Part shown: positions 1 through 6,527 of the stretch, piece by piece
Layout: each line of letters begins with the position of its first letter
Numbering within the stretch: position 1 is the stretch's first letter
Assembly: GCA_036383515.1 (NCBI GenBank)
Contig: DASVOE010000077.1
Coordinates: 30,240-94,239, forward strand
Direction: 5' to 3'
Length of the DNA stretch: 64,000 nucleotides
Origin: CADEDV01 sp036383515
GTDB lineage: Bacteria > Bacteroidota > Bacteroidia > Chitinophagales > Chitinophagaceae
Notes under the pieces: model-generated
Seen by the model: the letters and a program-made list of their open reading frames with translations, nothing else
Databases searched by the model: none
Told to the model about the DNA's origin: nothing
Position numbers and translations under genes: made by a program

Positions 1-87
1 TGCTTTTTCATAGATTGCCAGCTCCGTGATGAGTTCCATCAATCGTGGGCAATCTTCTTTTACTGCTCTTCGGATTGTAATGTCCAT
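1..87 (-). CDS. GNAT family N-acetyltransferase, N-terminal fragment
   Basis: Only the first 29 codons are in the window; the gene continues beyond base 1. The visible N-terminus reads MDITIRRAVKEDCPRLMELI, then TELAIYEKA. This is the opening beta strand and helix of GNAT acetyltransferases, and the ELAxYEK pattern resembles the spermidine/spermine (diamine) acetyltransferase branch. The ATG at 87 is 7 nt downstream of the stop of the PLP enzyme gene, so the two are probably co-transcribed. The acetyl-CoA binding motif lies outside the window, so the substrate cannot be judged. Confidence 0.7.
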   Translation of the reverse strand, partial: MDITIRRAVKEDCPRLMELITELAIYEKA

Positions 88-94
88 AAATAAT

Positions 95-1315
95 TTATGC
101 TAATGCTTGTTGAAGATCATTAATAATATCGGCCAGGTTTTCAATGCCCACATTCATTCGTATCAACCCATCGGTGATGCCATATTTTTCTTTTTCTTCC
201 CTGGGCACACTGTAATGGGTCATGGAAGCTGGATGAGAAAGCAACGTATCGCAGGTGCCGAGTGAAACGGTTCGCACACACATCTTCAGCCTGTTCATAA
301 AATCAATACCGCCCTGTAAACCTTTTTTCAATTCAAAACTCAGCATCGCACCCGGATGCCGCATTTGTTTCATTGCTGTATAATGATCGGGATGGTCAGC
401 CAGGCCGGTATAATTTACTTTTGCTACGGCAGGATGTGATTCGATGAAATGTGCCACTTCCATGGCGTTGTGGCAATGACGTTCCATCCGCAGCTCCAGT
501 GTTTTCATGCCATTGATCAGCAGGAATGCATCAAAGGGATTGGCATTTCCGCCCAACGTTTTAGCCATCGTGTAAACTTTCGTCCGCATGAATTCAATAT
601 CTTTTCCCAACAAAATTCCTCCGATGGCGGTGCCATGTCCATTCAAAAATTTGGTAGTGGAGTGAACAACGAAATCCACATCATATTTGAAAGGTTGTTG
701 CAGGTATGGTGTGGCAAACGTATTATCACAGGCAACGATGATGTTATTTTGATGAGCCAGTTTACTTAGTTCTTCAATAGCTACACATTGAATAGTAGGA
801 TTAGCTGGTGTTTCAATATAAAGCATTTTTATAGCCGGATCTTTCTTAATCGCTTCTTCGGCTTTGCTCATGTCACGCAGGTCTGTAATGATAGCGGTTA
901 TGCCCAACGTAGGCAACACTTTGCTCATGATCTCTTCGGTGCCGCCATAAAGTGAATAATGACTTAATATTTTATCACCGGGTTTTAATGTTGATAATAG
1001 CAGGGTAGTAATAGCTGCCATACCGGAAGCATGAAGTATCCCTTTCAATTCCAGTGGAGAACCATTTGCGGTGATACCAAAAGCTTCTAAAGCGGCGATC
1101 TTGTTTTCTGCTTCCGAAAAAGTTGGGTTTCCCCAGCGGGAATAGATATAGCCTTCTTCTTTGCCACTAAAGCGGCGCATTCCCTGTTCTGCTTCATCAA
1201 ATACAAATGTGCTGCTGGCATAAATGGGAACCAGGTGAGCATACATCGGGTCTTGTGTATGTCCGCCGTGAACAGCAACCGAACCCCAGCCTGAAAGTGG
1301 AAAACTTTTATCCAT
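95..1315 (-). CDS. Cys/Met-metabolism PLP-dependent enzyme (cystathionine gamma-lyase / methionine gamma-lyase-like)
   Basis: A 406-residue fold-type I PLP enzyme of the transsulfuration family, a cytoplasmic enzyme acting on sulfur amino acids (C-S lyase or gamma-replacement). Visible landmarks are the YSRWGNPT motif (58-65), the SGMAA phosphate-binding loop (97-101), Tyr123 stacking on PLP, Asp197 contacting the pyridine nitrogen, and Lys222 in HSTTKFLNGHG as the Schiff-base lysine. The length is normal for the family. The cysteine that marks classical methionine gamma-lyases after LYG is a glycine here (Gly125), which argues against that exact activity. Cystathionine gamma-lyase, gamma-synthase or O-acylhomoserine sulfhydrylase remain possible. 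It lies upstream of, and 7 nt from, the GNAT gene. Confidence 0.9.
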   Translation of the reverse strand: MDKSFPLSGWGSVAVHGGHTQDPMYAHLVPIYASSTFVFDEAEQGMRRFSGKEEGYIYSRWGNPTFSEAENKIAALEAFGITANGSPLELKGILHASGMAAITTLLLSTLKPGDKILSHYSLYGGTEEIMSKVLPTLGITAIITDLRDMSKAEEAIKKDPAIKMLYIETPANPTIQCVAIEELSKLAHQNNIIVACDNTFATPYLQQPFKYDVDFVVHSTTKFLNGHGTAIGGILLGKDIEFMRTKVYTMAKTLGGNANPFDAFLLINGMKTLELRMERHCHNAMEVAHFIESHPAVAKVNYTGLADHPDHYTAMKQMRHPGAMLSFELKKGLQGGIDFMNRLKMCVRTVSLGTCDTLLSHPASMTHYSVPREEKEKYGITDGLIRMNVGIENLADIINDLQQALA

Positions 1316-1364
1316 TGTAAGAAGATGTAATAAGAAATTTGATTGTTTATTTTCCGGATCGCAG

Positions 1365-1372
1365 CAAAGCTA
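1365..1372 (-). promoter_or_regulatory. Bacteroidota -7 element for the PLP-enzyme gene
   Basis: On the minus strand this reads TAGCTTTG, a perfect match to the Bacteroidota TAnnTTTG element, about 50 bp upstream of the ATG at 1315. I see no clear TTTG at the expected -33 spacing. Position and consensus are the only evidence. Confidence 0.45.
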
Positions 1373-1445
1373 AATGAAATGAACGGTAAAATTTTTTCAC
1401 AATACATTTAATGTAGCGATACATTTACAAAAATCACCACCTCAC

Positions 1446-1937
1446 ATGAAGGAATTGCTGAAACAACTGGCTGTTTATAACGTATGGGCACATCAAAAGA
1501 TCATGGAAACTATTTTATTATTGCCCGAAGAAAAACAACTGGCAGAAATGCCCAGCAGTTTTACCAGCCTTCAAAAAACGATATTGCACATGTGGGATGC
1601 AGAAAGCATCTGGTGGCAGCGTATGAAATTGCATGAACGGTTTATAAGACCCAGCGATAATTTTAAAGGCACAACAAGAGATGTGGTAAATGGATTGATG
1701 AGCCAGTCAAAACTGTGGGAGGGATGGGTAAGCAATGTTTCTGAATCTATGCTGGAGCATGTTTTCGAGTTCAGAAATCAAAAAAAGGAACAAATAAAAA
1801 TGCCGATCTGGCAAATGCTCACGCATGTTTTCAATCATGGCACTTATCACCGGGGACAACTGGTGAATATGCTGCGCCAGGCGGGAGTGGATAAAATACC
1901 ACAGACGGATTTTTCCGCATGGGTGAGAAAAAAATAA
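1446..1937 (+). CDS. DinB-like superfamily protein
   Basis: A 163-residue four-helix-bundle protein of the DinB/YfiT-like superfamily. The family's three-histidine metal site is visible: His48 in the LHMWDAE helix, and His131 and His135 in the FNHGTYHRGQLVNMLRQAG helix near the C-terminus. HxxxHRGQ is the most recognisable family signature. Members include thiol-dependent S-transferases and metalloenzymes of unknown substrate, and nothing here fixes a reaction. It is divergent from the PLP-enzyme gene and convergent with the PAS-LuxR gene. No signal peptide is seen, so it is probably cytoplasmic. Confidence 0.85.
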   Translation: MKELLKQLAVYNVWAHQKIMETILLLPEEKQLAEMPSSFTSLQKTILHMWDAESIWWQRMKLHERFIRPSDNFKGTTRDVVNGLMSQSKLWEGWVSNVSESMLEHVFEFRNQKKEQIKMPIWQMLTHVFNHGTYHRGQLVNMLRQAGVDKIPQTDFSAWVRKK

Positions 1938-1963
1938 ATCAAAAACAAACCAGGTTAAGCGCT

Positions 1964-2731
1964 TTATATCCATCCATACCTGATGGCTTTGCCGATTAAT
2001 TCACTGGTATTACTTAACTTCTTCTTGTGAAGCATATTTTTGCGATGCGTGTCTACTGTCTGCTTACTGATTTTTAATATACTGCTGATCTCTTTACTTG
2101 GTTTACCCTCGATTAAAAGTTTGAGTACTTGTTTCTCCCGACCGGTTAAATCTTCTTTACTCTCAATAAAAACATTATTCGAGGCAACATCCAGATAAGA
2201 GGGCTCTCCATCCATTCCGATAAAAGATAGAACTGGTTTCCCTTCCTGCTTGAGATAAGATATATCTGAATGAACACTCAGGGTTCTTAAAAATCTTCCC
2301 TGCTTATCATGTTCCAGCAATATACCCTGGTAAAGTATCCGGGCATACTCACCATTCTTTTTCATCATCCGGATATCGTATCTCACTTTATACTTCATCA
2401 ATTTATCTAATGGTAATTGTGAAAAAAATTCCACTATACCACTTCCAATTGCTAAAAACCAGGAGCGGTCATCGGGATGGAGTTTGCCGTTCATAAACGG
2501 AATAGTGAACTCGGATAGCTCATATCCCATTACGTCTTTCATTTCTTTACTTACAAATTCAAAAGTTAAACTATGGTGGTCAATTATAAAATAATAGGAA
2601 TCACCAATGAGAAAAAAATTCCATAGTTTTTTATAAAGATCCAGTTCAAAATTCAATAAGCTGGGAGCAGATTCATTGCCAAGCCATTTGAATATTTTAT
2701 TGAACTCAAGATTGAAAGAATCTTCTTTCAT
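1964..2731 (-). CDS. PAS domain LuxR-type transcriptional regulator
   Basis: A 255-residue cytoplasmic regulator. Residues about 45-165 form a PAS/PAC-like sensor region (FVSKEMKDVMGYELSEF, then LHPDDRSWF, then RMMKKNGEYARILYQGILL). Residues about 193-252 are a LuxR/GerE helix-turn-helix: LTGREKQVLKLLIEGKPSKE with a recognition helix near SKQTVDTHRKNM. There is no receiver domain, so the PAS region is likely the signal input. It is divergent from the haloperoxidase gene across a 571-bp gap holding palindromes, which makes that gene a plausible target (inference). Confidence 0.85.
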   Translation of the reverse strand: MKEDSFNLEFNKIFKWLGNESAPSLLNFELDLYKKLWNFFLIGDSYYFIIDHHSLTFEFVSKEMKDVMGYELSEFTIPFMNGKLHPDDRSWFLAIGSGIVEFFSQLPLDKLMKYKVRYDIRMMKKNGEYARILYQGILLEHDKQGRFLRTLSVHSDISYLKQEGKPVLSFIGMDGEPSYLDVASNNVFIESKEDLTGREKQVLKLLIEGKPSKEISSILKISKQTVDTHRKNMLHKKKLSNTSELIGKAIRYGWI

Positions 2732-2904
2732 AAGCTACTTTTTTACTGCCTGATAAGTTTAAAACCGAAGAGGATAAGGTTCAATCGGGTATATCTTTTA
2801 TCTCTTATTCTATAAAATCGCTTACGTATGGTGCGGAGAGATTAGCAAATTACTAAAAGCGGGTATACCCACAAATAGGTATTTTTTACGACTGGGATCA
2901 AAGT

Positions 2905-2921
2905 TACATTTGTCGACAAAT
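2905..2921 (+). promoter_or_regulatory. Predicted promoter -7 element overlapped by a 14-bp palindrome
   Basis: TACATTTG at 2905-2912 matches the Bacteroidota -7 consensus exactly, with a T-run about 19-20 bp upstream (2882-2886) in place of TTTG. The perfect palindrome ATTTGTC-GACAAAT (2908-2921) covers the end of this element and the expected start site, a typical operator position. It could be a site for the divergent LuxR-type regulator. Confidence 0.4.
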
Positions 2922-3174
2922 TTTTAAAATTAAATAAGTCAACGTTTATTGTCCGGTAAATTACGATACGAACCGGATATTGATCTTATATCCCGGAAAT
3001 ATCTATTGATAACCTAATAGCAGATCATTACCCTTAAAATGAGAATCTCCTGGTTTTGTCCCTGGTTAGCATGAAAAGGTCACTCGCTGAAACTAGTCTA
3101 TCTCGCAGGGACTATTAGTTGTTTTGAAAGCTGGCTTATTTTCTTTTAGCCAACTGCTTCAAAAAATAAAGCCT

Positions 3175-3255
3175 ATGAGATGGATGTTTAAATACCCTCA
3201 ATGGATGGGCTTAGCTGCCTTACACCTGGGAGTAGTTTGGATCGGTCATTTATAA
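3175..3255 (+). CDS. Possible 27-residue hydrophobic micropeptide
   Basis: An ATG-to-TAA frame encoding MRWMFKYPQWMGLAALHLGV followed by VWIGHL. The product would be Trp-rich and could span a membrane once. It lies in the long leader upstream of the haloperoxidase gene. There is no strong ribosome-binding site, and frames of this size occur by chance, so this is only a candidate leader peptide. Confidence 0.2.
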   Translation: MRWMFKYPQWMGLAALHLGVVWIGHL

Positions 3256-3302
3256 TAGCCCATTATGTTCACATATAATTTCTGAACCATCAAAATTAAT
3301 TT

Positions 3303-4670
3303 ATGAAAAAGAAAATTTTACATGCTGGCCTGTTGATTGCATTTCTATCGGTTTTCAATTTTGCCTGTCAAAAACAAATTGATCAACCTTCCAGCCACGA
3401 AGAGATTGCTACCGTGGCTAATAAGGGTCAGGGTCATTTAAAACAAACCAAAACTTTCTCTTCTGATGTGGTCAGAAGTTGGATAAACATGCAGCTGGTA
3501 ATGTTGCGGCTTCCTTTGCCGGCAGGTACAGGAGCACAAGGTACTGACAGATCGCAGGGATATACCGGCATTGCTTTATATGAAGCTGTAGTACCAGGCA
3601 TGCCTGCTTACCAATCACTTGTCGGGCAGCTCACCAATTTCCCCGAAATGCCTTCCACAGAACCGGGCAAAACTTATCATTGGGCCGCAAGTGCCAATGC
3701 TGCGCTGGCAGAAATTAGCAGGCGGCTATTTCCCACCACGGCTAATGCGAACAAAACAGCGATAGACAACCTGGAAAATAGTTTGAAAACTGGTTATGCT
3801 AACGAAGCAGATGCAGCTACACTTGAACGTTCTATCGCATTTGGAAAAGAGGTAGCCACAAGGGTCGCTAATTGGGCTGCAACAGATGGTTCTGCAAATG
3901 TTAATCCTCCTTATGTTGCCCCGGTTGGCTTCGGACTTTGGATACCAACCGCTCCTCCTCCAGCCGCTGCGGTTAACCCCTACGCATATCAACGCAGGTT
4001 GATGGTTCCGGGCTCTGACGCTGGTACTGCATTAGCGCCTCCTCCTCCTTTCTCCACAAATCCTTCTTCAGCATATTATGCGATGGTAAAAAGAGTATAT
4101 GACGCTTCACTTGTTTTAACAACCGATCAAAAAGCCATGGCTGATTATTTTAAAGATAATCCCGGTTATGGAGCTGGCGGAGGATTTGTTTGGGTGCTGC
4201 AGGAGGCCTTGAGGATAGCTCAGCCTACGCTGGACCAGGCAGCGCTTACTTATGCTAAAGTCGGTATGGCGCAGCATGATGTCACCATTGTGCTCTTTAC
4301 CAATAAATATAACTTCCTTACCATGCGCCCGGTAACTTATATAAGGGCAAACATAAATCCAACCTGGAATACTTATATTCCCACGCCTAATCACCCTGAG
4401 TTTCCTTCCGGCCACGCTACTACAAACGGTGCTGTTCTCACCATGATGAGCAATAGTTTTGGAGAAAATTTCCCCATGACACTTCATACTTACGATTATC
4501 TTGGTTATGCTCCCAGGCATTACAATACATTTACGGAGATGGGAACAGATATGGCAGACAGCAGGGTCTATGGCGGCTTGCATTACGTGGAAACCCAGGA
4601 AAAAAGCTTAGTACAGGGTAAAAAAGTTGCACAAAACATTTTAAACACAATAAAATTTTTGAAAGAGTAA
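3303..4670 (+). CDS. Vanadium-dependent haloperoxidase / PAP2-type lipoprotein
   Basis: A 455-residue protein with a lipoprotein signal peptide (hydrophobic 5-19, lipobox NFAC, acylated Cys22), so it is probably anchored in the outer membrane. The vanadate/phosphate-binding signature is complete. Lys335 is followed six residues later by Arg342-Pro343 (K-x6-RP), then PSGH at 368-371 with the acid-base His371, then Ser420-Arg421-x5-His427, where His427 is the expected vanadate ligand. The C-terminal half is the helical PAP2/chloroperoxidase bundle. Related proteins are haloperoxidases or acid phosphatases, and sequence alone does not separate these. It is preceded by a long leader and followed by a strong terminator. 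Confidence 0.85.
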   Translation: MKKKILHAGLLIAFLSVFNFACQKQIDQPSSHEEIATVANKGQGHLKQTKTFSSDVVRSWINMQLVMLRLPLPAGTGAQGTDRSQGYTGIALYEAVVPGMPAYQSLVGQLTNFPEMPSTEPGKTYHWAASANAALAEISRRLFPTTANANKTAIDNLENSLKTGYANEADAATLERSIAFGKEVATRVANWAATDGSANVNPPYVAPVGFGLWIPTAPPPAAAVNPYAYQRRLMVPGSDAGTALAPPPPFSTNPSSAYYAMVKRVYDASLVLTTDQKAMADYFKDNPGYGAGGGFVWVLQEALRIAQPTLDQAALTYAKVGMAQHDVTIVLFTNKYNFLTMRPVTYIRANINPTWNTYIPTPNHPEFPSGHATTNGAVLTMMSNSFGENFPMTLHTYDYLGYAPRHYNTFTEMGTDMADSRVYGGLHYVETQEKSLVQGKKVAQNILNTIKFLKE

Positions 4671-4680
4671 ACTGTAAAAA

Positions 4681-4720
4681 TAAAGTTGCCTGACATTTTT
4701 ATAAGCCAGGCAACTTTATT
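4681..4720. terminator. Intrinsic terminator, probably bidirectional
   Basis: A 12-bp perfect stem (4681-4692 paired with 4707-4718) flanks a 14-nt loop. Arm TAAAGTTGCCTG is followed by T-rich sequence on both strands. It sits 10 bp after the haloperoxidase stop and downstream of convergent fabH. Confidence 0.85.
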
Positions 4721-4789
4721 TCAACAATCGTAGAGATGATATCAATCTACATGATCAATATATACTTAACGAGGATATATAAAGAGTTC

Positions 4790-5782
4790 TTAATAACCCC
4801 ACTTCACTAATGTAGCTCCCCAGGTAAACCCACCTCCGAAAGCAGCTAACACAATATTGTCTCCTTTCTTCAATTTGTTTTCCCACTCCCATAAACAAAG
4901 CGGAATAGTGCCGGCTGTGGTATTACCAAATTTCTGGATATTGATCATCACTTTTTCCCGTGGTAATCCCATCCGGTTGGCAGTAGCATCAATGATACGC
5001 AGGTTGGCCTGGTGAGGCACCAGCCAGGCAATATCTTCACCCGTTAAATTATTTCTTTCTAATAACTCAGCACTTACATCGGCCATACCCTTTACTGCAA
5101 ATTTGAAAACAGGCTGTCCATCCTGGAAAGCAAAATGTTCTTTGGCTGTTACTGTTTCTATACTTGCAGGTTTCAATGATCCGCCAGCTTTCATGTGCAG
5201 GTATTGACAACCGCTGCCATCGCTTCTTAAAATGCTGTCCTGTATTCCATAACCATCTTCATTCGGTTCCAATAAAACAGCACCAGCTCCGTCGCCAAAG
5301 ATGATACAGGTGGCCCTGTCGCTATAATCAATGATGGCGCTCATTTTATCAGCGCCACATACCACTACTTTTTTATAACGGCCACTTTCAATCAATGTAG
5401 CGCCAAGTGTCAATGTATATAAGAAACCTGAACAGGCGGCCGATACATCAAACCCCCACGCATTTTTAGCGCCCAGTTTATCACAAGCAATATTAGCAGT
5501 AGCAGGAAAGACCATGTCTGGTGTAACCGTGCCTACGATCAAACAATCAATCTCTTCCGGACTTATGCCTCTTTTCTCACATAATTGTTTTACAGCCGGC
5601 ACTACCATATCGGAAGTAGCTTTGCCCTCGCCTTTTAAAATTCTTCTTTCAGAAATACCGGTACGGGTACGAATCCATTCATCATTCGTATCCACCATTT
5701 TTTCCAAATCAAAATTCGTCAGTTTGTCTTCTGGAACATATCCGCCAACAGCAGTAATGGCGGCAGTGATTTTTTTGCTCAT
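4790..5782 (-). CDS. fabH: 3-oxoacyl-ACP synthase III (FabH)
   Basis: The initiating condensing enzyme of type II fatty acid synthesis, joining acetyl- or branched acyl-CoA to malonyl-ACP in the cytoplasm. With the start at 5782 (MSKKITAAITAVGGYVPEDK) the product has 330 residues, the usual size. A longer in-frame start at 5890 would add 36 residues unlike the family and is rejected. The catalytic triad is visible: Cys117 in SAACSGF, His257 in VPHQANLR, Asn287 in FGNTTAGT. The glycine-rich C-terminus (AAFGGGFTWGA) is also typical. It is divergent from ruvA, with which it shares a promoter region holding an inverted repeat. The substrate (straight or branched starter) is not predictable. Confidence 0.95.
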   Translation of the reverse strand: MSKKITAAITAVGGYVPEDKLTNFDLEKMVDTNDEWIRTRTGISERRILKGEGKATSDMVVPAVKQLCEKRGISPEEIDCLIVGTVTPDMVFPATANIACDKLGAKNAWGFDVSAACSGFLYTLTLGATLIESGRYKKVVVCGADKMSAIIDYSDRATCIIFGDGAGAVLLEPNEDGYGIQDSILRSDGSGCQYLHMKAGGSLKPASIETVTAKEHFAFQDGQPVFKFAVKGMADVSAELLERNNLTGEDIAWLVPHQANLRIIDATANRMGLPREKVMINIQKFGNTTAGTIPLCLWEWENKLKKGDNIVLAAFGGGFTWGATLVKWGY

Positions 5783-5814
5783 CGTGTGGTTGAATTTTTT
5801 CCCATAAAAGTGCT

Positions 5815-5822
5815 CAAAGGTA
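5815..5822 (-). promoter_or_regulatory. -7 promoter element of fabH
   Basis: On the minus strand this reads TACCTTTG, a perfect TAnnTTTG element 32 bp upstream of the chosen fabH ATG. A TTG about 18 bp further upstream falls within the left arm of the inverted repeat at 5831-5850. Confidence 0.5.
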
Positions 5823-5830
5823 AGGCAAAC

Positions 5831-5895
5831 GGGCAATTGACAATAGACAAGAGAGTAAGTCGTTTCATTTGCGTATTGTCTATTGCTCATTGCCC
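5831..5895. repeat. Imperfect 20-bp inverted repeat between fabH and ruvA
   Basis: Arms at 5831-5850 and 5876-5895 match at 18 of 20 positions, separated by 25 bp. The core of each arm is CAATAGACAA or its complement. Each arm supplies a TTG at a plausible -33 distance from a -7 element: TACCTTTG for fabH and TATATTGC (5898-5905) for ruvA. It may be a shared operator, or a dispersed intergenic repeat that happens to lie here. Confidence 0.7.
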
Positions 5896-5909
5896 ATTAT
5901 ATTGCAGCC

Positions 5910-6491
5910 ATGATCGCATTCCTGAAAGGAGATTTTGTGTACAAGAGTCCTGCCGTTGTTCATGTTGATGTGAATGGAGTGGGATACGAAGTACAGATCA
6001 GCCTCCATACTTATACAAAAATACAGGGGCTTGATAAGGGCATGCTGTACACCAGCCTTCTCATCCGCGAAGATGCTCATATCCTCTACGGCTTTTTTGA
6101 CCTGGCTGAAAAAGAAATGTTTCAGCAAATAATAGCGGTATCAGGAATAGGTGCCTCTACGGCGAGAGTCATGTTGTCGTATATGAAACCGGAAGAACTG
6201 GCCCGGGCCATTGTGCAGGCCGATACGAAGACACTCGAAGGCATAAAAGGGATAGGTAAAAAAACAGCCGAACGCATGGTGGTAGAGTTGAGAGATAAGC
6301 TCACTAAGCAGTCATTTGAATCAAATATTTCACCCATGAAAAACAATACTTTGCAACAAGATGCGTTAAATGCCTTGACGGCTTTGGGCATCAGCAGACA
6401 GGCTGCCGAACAGGCGGTTCAAAAGACGCTGACAACCGAACCTCAGCTATCCGTTGAGGAACTGATCAAGAAAGCACTTCGTACCTTATAA
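5910..6491 (+). CDS. ruvA: Holliday junction branch migration protein RuvA
   Basis: A 193-residue subunit that binds four-way DNA junctions and loads the RuvB motor during recombination repair. The start at 5910 gives MIAFLKGDFVYKSPAVVHVD, the family's N-terminal OB-fold strand, and is preferred to the in-frame ATG at 5883. The two helix-hairpin-helix motifs are visible at IIAVSGIGASTARVMLS and IKGIGKKTAERMVVEL. The C-terminal RuvB-contacting domain ends with LSVEELIKKALRTL. It is followed after 36 bp by sprA on the same strand. The ruvA-sprA neighbourhood also occurs in other Bacteroidota (from memory), suggesting co-transcription. Confidence 0.95.
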   Translation: MIAFLKGDFVYKSPAVVHVDVNGVGYEVQISLHTYTKIQGLDKGMLYTSLLIREDAHILYGFFDLAEKEMFQQIIAVSGIGASTARVMLSYMKPEELARAIVQADTKTLEGIKGIGKKTAERMVVELRDKLTKQSFESNISPMKNNTLQQDALNALTALGISRQAAEQAVQKTLTTEPQLSVEELIKKALRTL

Positions 6492-6527
6492 ATCCACTAT
6501 TTCCGGAACTAATTGATTTAAGAGACA

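Larger units (their letters stand above)
2732..3302. other. 571-bp intergenic region between PAS-LuxR and haloperoxidase genes
   Basis: No convincing long gene. It holds a perfect 10-bp palindrome (GGGTATACCC, 2861-2870) and a TACATTTG promoter element (2905-2912) merged with a perfect 14-bp palindrome (2908-2921). A 27-codon open frame lies at 3175-3255. If transcription starts near 2918, the haloperoxidase mRNA would carry a leader of about 385 nt. Confidence 0.6.

Noticed and set aside
95..1315. Calling the PLP enzyme methionine gamma-lyase
   Set aside because: The position that carries the diagnostic active-site cysteine after LYG is glycine, so only the broader transsulfuration family is supported.
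2770..2800. GGTTCAATC resembling a tRNA T-loop
   Set aside because: No acceptor, D or anticodon stems can be formed around it.
4116..4583. 155-codon minus-strand open frame
   Set aside because: It lies wholly antisense to the haloperoxidase gene and its translation shows no domain or plausible signal; a shadow frame.
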